Made by a program: the position numbers and the translations under genes
Part shown: positions 35,957 to 43,958 of the stretch, in pieces
How the letters are laid out: every line of letters starts with the position of its first letter
Numbering within the stretch: position 1 is the stretch's first letter
Notes under the pieces: generated by a model
The model's input: the letters and a program-made list of their open reading frames with translations, nothing else
Databases searched by the model: none
What the model was told of the DNA's origin: nothing
Assembly (NCBI GenBank): GCA_018304985.1
Contig: JAGVWP010000002.1
Location: 1-43,958 of the forward strand
Length of the DNA stretch: 43,958 bases
Reading direction: 5' to 3'
From: Candidatus Pacearchaeota archaeon
GTDB taxonomy: Archaea; Nanobdellota; Nanobdellia; Pacearchaeales; GW2011-AR1

Positions 35957-36517
35957 ATGGCAAAAAATAAAACAATTCCGCTTGAAAGAGAATATATAAT
36001 CAATTTAAGAAGAGAAATAATGAAAGTGCCGAGATATAGGCGAACACCCAAGGCAATAAAGGGAATAAAACAATTTATTGCAAAGCATATGAGAGTTCCA
36101 GACAGGGATTTAAACAAAGTAAAAATTGATAAATGGCTTAATCAGGAGATGTGGTTCAGAGGAATTCAAAATCCATTAACAAAAATAAAAGTCAAAGCTA
36201 AAAAAGATGGAGATAATATAATTGTAAGCCTAGTTGATATTCCTGAAAAAATAAAGTTCCAGATGGCAAGAGAGGAAAAATCAAAAAAAGCTTCTGAAAA
36301 AGTTAAGGAAAAGAAAAAGCAAGATAAAGAAGCTGAAAAGCCAGAAGAAAAGCCTGAGCAAACTGAAGAACAAAAAAAAGAGGAAAAAGAAAAGGAAGAA
36401 GCTGTTAAAGAAGCCGAAATCAAGCAGGCTGATTTAAGAGCAAAAGAGCAAAAGCATGTTCAGAAAATAAAGCCTGCAAAAACAGAAAGAATTCAAAGAA
36501 AAGCTTTGCAGAAGTAA
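35957..36517 (+). CDS. rpl31e: 50S ribosomal protein L31e with long Lys/Glu-rich C-terminal extension
   Basis: PLEREYIINLRREIMKVPRYRRTPKAIKGIKQFIAKHMRV...VKIDKWLNQEMWFRGIQNPLTKIKVKAKKDGD. Confidence 0.93.
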   Translation: MAKNKTIPLEREYIINLRREIMKVPRYRRTPKAIKGIKQFIAKHMRVPDRDLNKVKIDKWLNQEMWFRGIQNPLTKIKVKAKKDGDNIIVSLVDIPEKIKFQMAREEKSKKASEKVKEKKKQDKEAEKPEEKPEQTEEQKKEEKEKEEAVKEAEIKQADLRAKEQKHVQKIKPAKTERIQRKALQK

Positions 36518-36544
36518 TTTTATAGAAAATAATAACTGATTTTA

Positions 36545-37366
36545 TTAATTATTACGTGTGCTATTCACAACAGGAAATACCCCGAGCGCGGAATCCGAGA
36601 CCTGAGGATCCCCGCAGCAATTCAGGTAAGCCCTAATCAAATCAGCGACGAACCACGCCACACAATCTTCTATTGGGTACCAAAAATAAATTGATTTTCC
36701 AGGCTCGTATTTTTCTATTGGAGATTTTTTAGTAGGAAATCCTTGGGAGTTTAGTGATTCTAAATCAGCCCAGCAATTTGTTTCCAAGCATTTTTCCAAA
36801 GGAACTATCTCAACAACACGTTTGCCTTCTTTATCTAAGCCAGTTATTGTAACTAAATCCAATCCTAAAAATCCTGTATCTTTCTCTTCCTCTTTTGGAA
36901 ATCGAGCATTAAGATAAACCCAAGAATCATGGTTTAATTTATCTGCATAACTATTTAATTTTTTACCATAAACTAAATTTCCAGAAGCATCATATACAAC
37001 ACTTCTTCCTTGCAATGCTTCATTAACATTAATATAATTGGTAATAAATTCCGAAGGAGTTGCAACAGCCAATCCTTGTTTTAATGCTTTAGCATTTGCT
37101 TGATTAAAATTAGAGCGGTTAAAATGCTGTTGCATAGAAATTGCCGAATATAGGTTAACTCTAACATGAGAATCAAAAGATAAACCTTCTGGAAAAATAA
37201 AGGCGTATCTAGAAGGGGTTATTTTAGCATCAGTTTCAAAATCTAAACCTTTAATATGCCTATCCATAAAATAATCTCTATTGCCAAGTCTAATTATTAC
37301 ATGTTCGGTTTCCTCAACCTTTCTCCCAATTATTCTTCCAGTACTTGCTTGAACCATATTTTTCAT
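36545..37366 (-). CDS. Hypothetical protein
   Basis: Intact 273-aa ORF; 3' end locally GC-rich. Confidence 0.6.
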   Translation of the reverse strand: MKNMVQASTGRIIGRKVEETEHVIIRLGNRDYFMDRHIKGLDFETDAKITPSRYAFIFPEGLSFDSHVRVNLYSAISMQQHFNRSNFNQANAKALKQGLAVATPSEFITNYINVNEALQGRSVVYDASGNLVYGKKLNSYADKLNHDSWVYLNARFPKEEEKDTGFLGLDLVTITGLDKEGKRVVEIVPLEKCLETNCWADLESLNSQGFPTKKSPIEKYEPGKSIYFWYPIEDCVAWFVADLIRAYLNCCGDPQVSDSALGVFPVVNSTRNN

Positions 37367-37414
37367 GAAAATAAACTATTTTATAAAGATATATGTGCTA
37401 AATAACATGATAAA

Positions 37415-38107
37415 ATGATATCTAAAATAAAATCAGACCTTAAATTAAAAGCAAATTCTGAAAAAGCAAAGATTCTTCAGGGATTTTTTAAAACAGGGAA
37501 AGGCCAATATGGAGAAGGAGATGTTTTTCTCGGAATTACAGTTCCGGAAACAAGAAAACTGGCTGTAAAATACAAAGAAATTCCATTAATTCAGGTAAAA
37601 GAGCTGATTGAATCACGTATACACGAAGAAAGGCTTCTAGCAGTGTTAATTCTTGTTAATAAATACCAAACAACAAATGATAAAAATATTGTTGATTTTT
37701 ACAAGCAGCATAATCATAAAATGAACAACTGGGATTTAGTTGATTTAAGCGCGGATAAAATAATCGGAAAATATTATTTTAATAACAAAGATAAAATAAA
37801 AGAGCTGTATTCTCTGGCAAGCTCTGATAATTTATGGGAAAGAAGAACATCAATTGTTTCAACATATTATTTTATTAAAAACAATGAATTTTATAACACA
37901 ATAAACATCGCTGAAATTCTCTTGAAAGACAAACATGATTTAATTCAAAAAGCAGTTGGATGGATGTTAAGGGAAGTTGGAAAAAGAGATGAATCTGTCT
38001 TAAAGCGATTTTTGAATAAATATAATAAATCAATGCCGCGAACAATGTTAAGGTATTCTATTGAAAAATTGCCTGAAAAAGAAAGAAAATACTACTTGAA
38101 TAAATGA
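37415..38107 (+). CDS. DNA alkylation repair protein, AlkD-like HEAT-repeat
   Basis: FLGITVPETRKLAVKYKEI...NNWDLVDLSADKIIGKY...LWERRTSIVSTYYFI...KAVGWMLREVGKRD...MPRTMLRYSIEKLP. Confidence 0.93.
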   Translation: MISKIKSDLKLKANSEKAKILQGFFKTGKGQYGEGDVFLGITVPETRKLAVKYKEIPLIQVKELIESRIHEERLLAVLILVNKYQTTNDKNIVDFYKQHNHKMNNWDLVDLSADKIIGKYYFNNKDKIKELYSLASSDNLWERRTSIVSTYYFIKNNEFYNTINIAEILLKDKHDLIQKAVGWMLREVGKRDESVLKRFLNKYNKSMPRTMLRYSIEKLPEKERKYYLNK

Positions 38108-38146
38108 GCATAATTATATAATAATCTTTATAAAAACATTTTTTCT

Positions 38147-38767
38147 ATGAAGTTGATGCGCAGGTTAAAAAAAGGCTCGCTTGCATTATTATTAAGTGTC
38201 TCAAGTCTATTTAGCTTGACAGGGCTAACACCGCAGTTGCAAAATCAATCAGAAATAGCTAGAGCTGCAGTTTTAATGCAATATAAATTTAATGCAGGTT
38301 CGCAAGAGTTCTACATACCGCAAAAACAACCAGAAGCGCCTTCTGAAAGTAAAGAAAAAGCCAATACTTATTTTTGGGATGCAGAAGAAAAATCAATAAC
38401 ACTAGAAAACAGCCCGGATCAAGGTTATGAAACCTATCTCAAGGATAGTGATGGAGATGGCGAAGCAGATATGATAAGAATAAATACTTCAAAAGAGGTA
38501 AAATCTTCTCTTATGGCAGAATACGCAAAAGCAAGGCAGCTTAGAAACAAGCCAAAAGCAGATAATTCAAACAGCGATTATATATGGGAAACAGGCAATG
38601 TGCTAAAAATAAAAAATAGGCCTATAAAAGATGCTTTAGTATACCTAATAGATTTTGACGGAGATGCTGTTCCAGACAGCATAAAGACAGAATTAAATTC
38701 CGCTATAATCAACAAATTAAAAATTTTCTACAAAAAAGCTGTTGAAGATATAAAAAGTAAACAATAA
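38147..38767 (+). CDS. Secreted protein with EF-hand-like Ca-binding loops
   Basis: Signal peptide RRLKKGSLALLLSVSSLFSLTGLTP; DSDGDGEADMIRI and DFDGDAVPDSIK loops. Confidence 0.65.
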   Translation: MKLMRRLKKGSLALLLSVSSLFSLTGLTPQLQNQSEIARAAVLMQYKFNAGSQEFYIPQKQPEAPSESKEKANTYFWDAEEKSITLENSPDQGYETYLKDSDGDGEADMIRINTSKEVKSSLMAEYAKARQLRNKPKADNSNSDYIWETGNVLKIKNRPIKDALVYLIDFDGDAVPDSIKTELNSAIINKLKIFYKKAVEDIKSKQ

Positions 38768-38840
38768 TTAAGTTTTTAAATATCAAATTTCTTTAAATAT
38801 GACTTCTAATGCTAATTAATTGAAAGGAGGTTAAATTAAA

Positions 38841-39224
38841 GTGAATATAAAAGAATATACAGGATACGGGCCAGTATTAGTAAGATTAGCAATTGCAGCT
38901 TTATTCCTAAATGCAGGAATAAGAAAGTTAATGAATCCTGACGGAATAATTGGCTTGTTAACCAACCAAGGATTTCCATTGCCTATGTTTTTAGGATGGG
39001 TTGTTTTGCTCTCTGAAGTAATTTTTGGACTATGTATACTGGTGGGCTGGAAAGTAAAATATACGGCATGGCCTTTAGTAATTATAATGTTGGTTGCAGC
39101 ATTCGCAGTTGTTGGAATAAGTTCTCAATCATCAACAAACTTTATCTTTCATATAATTGCTGCCGTAGCGCTTATAAATCTAGCATTATCAGGTCCGGGA
39201 AAACTAGCAATAAGCAAAGAATAA
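38841..39224 (+). CDS. DoxX family membrane protein
   Basis: LVRLAIAALFLNAGIRKLMNPDGIIGLL...MFLGWVVLLSEVIFGLCILVGWKVKYTAWPL; Shine-Dalgarno AAAGGAGG upstream of GTG start. Confidence 0.88.
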   Translation: MNIKEYTGYGPVLVRLAIAALFLNAGIRKLMNPDGIIGLLTNQGFPLPMFLGWVVLLSEVIFGLCILVGWKVKYTAWPLVIIMLVAAFAVVGISSQSSTNFIFHIIAAVALINLALSGPGKLAISKE

Positions 39225-39275
39225 ATTTAAATTTTTAATTTATTTTCTTTTGCTTTTTATTTATTTTTTCAAATA

Positions 39276-39296
39276 CCCTGTGCTCTTGGCACAGGG
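39276..39296. terminator. Perfect 8-bp hairpin CCCTGTGC-TCTTG-GCACAGGG
   Basis: Perfect inverted repeat downstream of the doxX-like gene; no obvious U-tract, so terminator role is only one possibility. Confidence 0.35.
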
Positions 39297-39379
39297 ATAG
39301 AACCATGTGTAAAAATATAAAATAAGATAATAGAGAGTATTTTAGCTGGAGATTAAAAACTGATGAATCTTAAATAAGG

Positions 39380-39425
39380 CCAAATTTTTCCAAATGAAAA
39401 AATTCTTATGGTATGTTTTTCAAAT
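39380..39425 (+). repeat. Dispersed intergenic element, truncated type-I copy
   Basis: CCAAATTTTTCCAAATGAAAAAATTCTTATGGTATGTTTTTCAAA. Confidence 0.55.
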
Positions 39426-39555
39426 AAGCAATAAAATTAAACATTAAGTTTGGATAATTTCTAGATGCCCTATGGTCTTGCCATAAGAAGGTTCACTTTT
39501 TCTTTTTATTAATCATCTTTCCCAATCTTTTTAAACATAATAATTATTTACTATT

Positions 39556-40611
39556 ATGAAAAACATAGTTATTATTGGAGGAGGCTTTGCAGGAGCCTAT
39601 ATTACAAAAAAACTTGAAAAAAACAAGGATTTTAATATTACATTAATTGATACAAAAAACTACTACGAATTCACTCCAGGAATACTAAGAACTTTAGTTT
39701 ACCCAAAACATGCCAAAAAAATACAAATTCTGCATACCAATTATCTGAAAAAATCAAGAGTTTTAGTAGAGCATGTTAGAAAGATAACTGACAAAGAAGC
39801 AATAACTAATAATCATAAAGTTAAGTTTGATTACTTAATTATATGTTCGGGTTCAAGTTATAATGCTCCGTTCAAGGAAAAGGATCTTATCAATCTAACA
39901 AGAACAAAACACATCAGAGACTATCATGAAGAATTAGAAAAAGCCAAGAGAATTGTAATAATTGGGGGCGGGATTGTTGGAACAGAACTAACGGGAGAGG
40001 TTATTGATTTTTATAAGAAAGAAAAATCAAAAGAAATAACAATTATCCATAAGCATGACAAATTAATGGAAAGAAATAATAAAAAAACAGCAAAATATAC
40101 TGAAAAATTCTTGAAAAAACATAATGTTAATATAATTTATAATGAAAAAGCCTTGAGTTACAAAAATAACTTAGTAAAAACAGACAAAAACAGGGAAATT
40201 AAGGCTGACTTAATATTTTTATGTACAGGAATTACTCCAAATTCAGAGTTTATTCCAAAAAACTGGCTAAATAATACAAATCAGGTAAATGTCAATGAAT
40301 TTTTTCAAGTTTCAGATAATAAAAATAATAAACAATATAAAAATATTTTTGCGGCCGGAGATATAACCTCTATAAAAGAAGAAAAACTGGCTCAAAATGC
40401 AGAAATTCATGCCAAGCATGTTATTAAAAATCTAAAACTTCTTGAAAACAATCAAGAATTAAAGCCATACCGCCCAGATAAAAGAATAATGGTAATTAGT
40501 TTAGGAAAATTTAATGGAGTTTTTGAATATAAAAACCTAGTTATAACCGGTTTATTTCCAGGTTTGTTAAAATCATTGATTGAATGGAAAACAATGATAA
40601 GATATAAATAA
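39556..40611 (+). CDS. FAD-dependent pyridine nucleotide-disulfide oxidoreductase (NDH-2/FSP1-like)
   Basis: KNIVIIGGGFAGAYITKKL; FDYLIICSGSSYNAPF; RIVIIGGGIVGTELTGEV; NIFAAGDITSIKEEKLAQNAEIHA. Confidence 0.88.
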   Translation: MKNIVIIGGGFAGAYITKKLEKNKDFNITLIDTKNYYEFTPGILRTLVYPKHAKKIQILHTNYLKKSRVLVEHVRKITDKEAITNNHKVKFDYLIICSGSSYNAPFKEKDLINLTRTKHIRDYHEELEKAKRIVIIGGGIVGTELTGEVIDFYKKEKSKEITIIHKHDKLMERNNKKTAKYTEKFLKKHNVNIIYNEKALSYKNNLVKTDKNREIKADLIFLCTGITPNSEFIPKNWLNNTNQVNVNEFFQVSDNKNNKQYKNIFAAGDITSIKEEKLAQNAEIHAKHVIKNLKLLENNQELKPYRPDKRIMVISLGKFNGVFEYKNLVITGLFPGLLKSLIEWKTMIRYK

Positions 40612-40637
40612 TATAAAGAAAAAGTTAATACCTCCAG

Positions 40638-40795
40638 GCATAACTATTGTTGCCATTAAATTAATTTAAATATCCAATAAACCAAGCTAAATTTTTCACA
40701 TAGAAAAATTTAATATGGTAATGTTTTCAGAATAAAGTTTAGTTAAACATACAACATCTCTACCTAATTTTAATATATAAGCTACTGATATCTTA
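40638..40795 (+). repeat. Dispersed intergenic element, type-I copy with extended 5' flank
   Basis: AGGCATAACTATTGTTGCCATTAAATTAATTTAAATATCCAATAAACCAAGCTAAATTTTTCACATAGAAAAATTTAATATGG; 5' flank shared with the 42416 copy. Confidence 0.85.
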
Positions 40796-40829
40796 TAAAT
40801 TTATATATCCTTATTTCTCTTAAACTAGT

Positions 40830-41726
40830 ATGAATTCAAAAAATACCAACCTTGAAACCATAAAATCCAAAAAAACTCTCAAAGAACTTCTGGAATTTAG
40901 CATAATAAACATTGACAAGCCTTCAGGACCAACAAGCTTTTCAGTTGATTTAATTATTAAAAATGCTCTAAATTTAAAAAAAGCAAGCCATTTTGGAACT
41001 CTGGATCCAATGGTTACCGGAGTGTTGCCAGTTGCATTAAGCCGAGCATGCAGGCTTATGCCTTACTTTATTGGAAAAACAAAAACATACATAGGCATAA
41101 TGAGAATTCATGAGGAAATAAGTGAAAAAAAGCTGAATGAGGAAATAAAAAACTTCATAGGAAAGATAACTCAATTGCCTCCTGTAAAATCCCGTGTTAA
41201 GCGTGAAGAAAGGCAAAGAGAAATTTACAGATTTGAAATCCTTGAAGTCAGTGAAAATAAAAAAGATATTTTATTTCTTGCAGAAGTAGAAGCCGGAACA
41301 TATATCAGAAAACTAGTATCTGACTTAGGAGAAAAGATTCAAGGCGCACATATGCTTGAATTAAGAAGAATACAAGCAAGTCTATTTAAAGAAGCTGAAT
41401 CTTACACAATTTACGAATTCTTAAAAGCCGTGGAAGAATACAAAAAAGCAAAAAACGAAGAACCATTAAGAGAAATGCTTATTCCAGGAGAAATAATATC
41501 TAAAGTCCTTCCAATTTTTCAGGTAAAAAAGCAATACATAAACAAGCTCTATCACGGATCGCCATTATTTAAAGAATATATAGATAATTTAGAAAAAGCA
41601 AAAGAAGTAAATTTGGATGAAAAAATAGCAGTATTTAGTGAAGATAAATTTATAGGAACTTTCAAGATAGTAAAAAGCGAAAGAATTCTGGCAAACCCGG
41701 AATTTATTCTCCAGCCGATAAAATGA
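40830..41726 (+). CDS. cbf5: tRNA/rRNA pseudouridine synthase Cbf5 (TruB/dyskerin)
   Basis: NIDKPSGPTSFSVDLIIKNALNLKKASHFGTLDPMVTGVLPVALSRACRL; GTYIRKLVSDLGEKI; PUA-like C-terminus. Confidence 0.96.
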   Translation: MNSKNTNLETIKSKKTLKELLEFSIINIDKPSGPTSFSVDLIIKNALNLKKASHFGTLDPMVTGVLPVALSRACRLMPYFIGKTKTYIGIMRIHEEISEKKLNEEIKNFIGKITQLPPVKSRVKREERQREIYRFEILEVSENKKDILFLAEVEAGTYIRKLVSDLGEKIQGAHMLELRRIQASLFKEAESYTIYEFLKAVEEYKKAKNEEPLREMLIPGEIISKVLPIFQVKKQYINKLYHGSPLFKEYIDNLEKAKEVNLDEKIAVFSEDKFIGTFKIVKSERILANPEFILQPIK

Positions 41727-41781
41727 TTCCATAAAAAATGAAAAATGAAACCTTTATAAATGATTAAAAAGTGGTGGCCAA

Positions 41782-42408
41782 ATGGCAATAGTTACAAAAA
41801 TAGATAAAAGCTCAACATCAGAAGAAAGAATACTGGCTTTTTTAGAAAAGTGTAAAGACCCAAACACAAGTCTCCACATAGGGCAAAAAGTAATACCTGG
41901 CATGTATTATACAAAACTTGCTGAAAGCCATTTATGCAAGCCAGCCTCACTTTTAGAGGTTAGTTTCACAAATCAAGCATTTTATCCTTTAAATTTATGG
42001 CTTAATTTAACTAGGAAAGAAGATGCTTTAGAATTTATGTTTCATGATAAAGAAGAAAAAGAATTATGCCGGGGAAGATTTAGTTATGGAACCTATAATG
42101 AAGATAATAATGAAAAATTTAATTTACTTTACTTAATAGCAGGAAAGTTGCAAAGAAGCGACCAAGGACGAGAATTAATAGGGGAGGATAATTTTCCATT
42201 TTACCTAAGCCAAACACTTGAATTTAATGGAATTCCCTTTCAAAATCCATTGCTTAAAATTGGAGTTCCTGAAAGAATAGGAGATTCAAAAAGAGATTAT
42301 GAAATTAGAACAGACTATGTAAATTCAAATGGAAATATCTTTGCAGAAGGAACAGCAAGAATTAAAATAGTTCCTAAAAAGATTTTTGATAGGCGTAAAA
42401 AGTGTTAA
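41782..42408 (+). CDS. Hypothetical protein
   Basis: Intact ORF, no clear family. Confidence 0.5.
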   Translation: MAIVTKIDKSSTSEERILAFLEKCKDPNTSLHIGQKVIPGMYYTKLAESHLCKPASLLEVSFTNQAFYPLNLWLNLTRKEDALEFMFHDKEEKELCRGRFSYGTYNEDNNEKFNLLYLIAGKLQRSDQGRELIGEDNFPFYLSQTLEFNGIPFQNPLLKIGVPERIGDSKRDYEIRTDYVNSNGNIFAEGTARIKIVPKKIFDRRKKC

Positions 42409-42415
42409 TGCCCTT

Positions 42416-42640
42416 TAGGCATAACTATTGTTACACTCAAATTAATTTAAATATCTAATAAATCATGCTAAATTTTTCACAAATAAAAGGAAAGTTTGAT
42501 AAAGAAAACCATTGGTTGTCTTTATTATTTGGTGTTGTATCGATTTCAGAAGTTTTGAAAATATTGCTATTAAAAGGAAGCTTCATAAAAGAAACCATTG
42601 GTGTCTTTTATTATTTTAATGAGTAAGTTTCTGATTTTTA
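42416..42640 (+). repeat. Dispersed intergenic element, composite copy with two type-II hairpins
   Basis: Hairpins 42499-42525 (ATAAAGAAAACCATTGGTTGTCTTTAT) and 42585-42611 (ATAAAAGAAACCATTGGTGTCTTTTAT), each preceded by AAAAGGAARNTT. Confidence 0.88.
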
Positions 42641-42722
42641 TTAATTATCATCTAGATATTAGAATTTTCTATAATTATATGCAAAAAGTTAACCTTAATA
42701 ACACTACTTCCTTCTTATAATC

Positions 42723-43319
42723 ATGCGGGAATTCATTTACTTTTCAAACAGGGCAAGAACAACAGGCAATTTTCCAACAGAAAATCTTATGGATGCAGGA
42801 AGAATGGACATTGCAATTCATTCAGTAATTCACGCTTTCTTTATATCACATAACATGAGAGATGATGTTAAAGTTCATCTATTGTTTAACGGCCCTCCTG
42901 ATCCTCCAAAACACATTTTGTTAGATCCAAAAGGACAGAAAACAATCGGAAAGATACAAATAAGCAAAAAAGATATTGCAAACTTGATTAAAAAAATGCT
43001 ATATAAGTATAAATCCGGGAAGAATACAATTGTAGAGCCTGGTTTTGAGGTTGAAAAAAAATCATTATTCAAATTAATCGAAGAAATGCAAAAAGATGGT
43101 AAGGAAGTTTATGTTTTAGATGATAAAGGTGAGGATATAAGAAAAATAAAAATTGCTGACAATCCTGTTTTCCTGCTTGGAGATAACGATGGATTTAACA
43201 AGAAAGAGCTGAAAAAGCTTAAGTCTATGGCAACTCCTGTTTCAGTAGGCAATAAAACTTACTTTGCATCCCAGGTTGTAACAATTGTGAATAATGAATT
43301 AGATCGAAGAGGGATTTAG
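42723..43319 (+). CDS. trmY: tRNA (pseudouridine54-N1)-methyltransferase
   Basis: MREFIYFSNRARTTGNFPTENLMDAGRMDIAIHSVIHAFFISHNMRDDVKVHLLFNGPPDPPKHI. Confidence 0.95.
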   Translation: MREFIYFSNRARTTGNFPTENLMDAGRMDIAIHSVIHAFFISHNMRDDVKVHLLFNGPPDPPKHILLDPKGQKTIGKIQISKKDIANLIKKMLYKYKSGKNTIVEPGFEVEKKSLFKLIEEMQKDGKEVYVLDDKGEDIRKIKIADNPVFLLGDNDGFNKKELKKLKSMATPVSVGNKTYFASQVVTIVNNELDRRGI

Positions 43320-43376
43320 GTTAAAATAAAAACCATCCCCTAATTACAAATTAAAACTAACTTAAACTACCTTTAA

Positions 43377-43480
43377 AGTATGTTAAATTTCTCCTAAATG
43401 AGAAATTTAGAATTGTATAGATTCAAGAATATTTTGAATTATCACAATAACTTTGCCTTACTTATTTGCTAGAACTAGTT
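43377..43480 (+). repeat. Dispersed intergenic element, type-I copy
   Basis: AAATTTCTCCTAAATGAGAAATTTAGAATTGTATAGATTCAAGAATATTTTGAATTATCACAATAACTTTGCC. Confidence 0.85.
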
Positions 43481-43557
43481 GATTATCTTAATTTATTTTT
43501 TATAAATAATACATAAATATTTAAAAATATAATTTTGTTAATATTAAAAAGAGTAAA

Positions 43558-43839
43558 ATGGCAAATACTTATCTTCCAGTAGAATATATTAGTAAAGGAC
43601 TTTTTAGCACTCAAAGAGTTGTAGAAATTGCAGATTATCAGGGAAATATTTTTCAAGGTTTATTTGATGAATGTCAAATGTTAGGAGATTCATTAGTTGA
43701 AGTAAGAATGATAAATGGGGATAAAAACCTAGCAACATTAATTGTTCCCCATGGTGATGTTTACGGATTATATGGGCATGGAGTAGATGGTGGTAGAGAA
43801 ATTACTGTAGAAAAAAGCAGATTAGTTTGTTTAAACTAA
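43558..43839 (+). CDS. Hypothetical protein
   Basis: Intact ORF, no recognised motif. Confidence 0.5.
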   Translation: MANTYLPVEYISKGLFSTQRVVEIADYQGNIFQGLFDECQMLGDSLVEVRMINGDKNLATLIVPHGDVYGLYGHGVDGGREITVEKSRLVCLN

Positions 43840-43843
43840 AGAT

Positions 43844-43885
43844 TATTTTGAAAATACTGCAATATCTCCTATGAGAATTCTACAA
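43844..43885 (+). repeat. Dispersed intergenic element, 3'-half only
   Basis: ATTTTGAAAATACTGCAATATCTCC. Confidence 0.55.
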
Positions 43886-43958
43886 CCATAAAGTTTATTT
43901 ATTATTTAAACTTTGTTATATTGCAAAAACATACGACATACTCCTATTCGTGGTCAAG

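Noticed and set aside
39032-39238. 68-aa ORF overlapping doxX in another frame
   Set aside because: Same-strand alternative frame of a recognisable DoxX gene; no motif support.
7741-42640. Type-II hairpins as simple intrinsic terminators
   Set aside because: No consistent U-tract, some copies lie in divergent promoters or antisense to neighbours, and the conserved tail extends far past the hairpin.
1748-43480. Repeated hairpins as a CRISPR array
   Set aside because: Copies are kilobases apart, variable and without spacers; no cas genes.

Overview
AT-rich, gene-dense archaeal chromosome window. Gene content (Rpp30, FEN-1, Trm5, Cbf5, TrmY, L31e/L39e/S19e, form III-type RuBisCO) and many short ORFans suggest a DPANN (Woese-/Pacearchaeota-like) genome; this lineage call is inference. 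About 50 CDS are supported. They cover information processing, large secreted or surface proteins, and at least five toxin-antitoxin modules plus a HicA remnant. No rRNA, tRNA, CRISPR array or transposase was recognised. The strongest unexplained signal is a dispersed, modular family of structured intergenic elements, about 17-18 full or partial copies in 44 kb. Each is built from an AAATTTYTC...GARAAATTT hairpin and/or an AAAAGGA-N-ATAAAGAAAACC-WTT-GGTTGTCTTTAT hairpin, followed by a conserved TTGAAATAYTGCAATAYYTTTGCCTAATTTATT block. Stem changes between copies are often compensatory or G-U compatible, which suggests selection on RNA or cruciform structure. Other points of interest: a P-loop intein in an XPD-like helicase, a family B DNA polymerase with SYWPSI in place of SLYPSI in motif A, a three-way-junction candidate leader before rpS19e, palindromic operators at several TA promoters, and a C(UUCG)G hairpin near the start of an NYN-domain nuclease gene.
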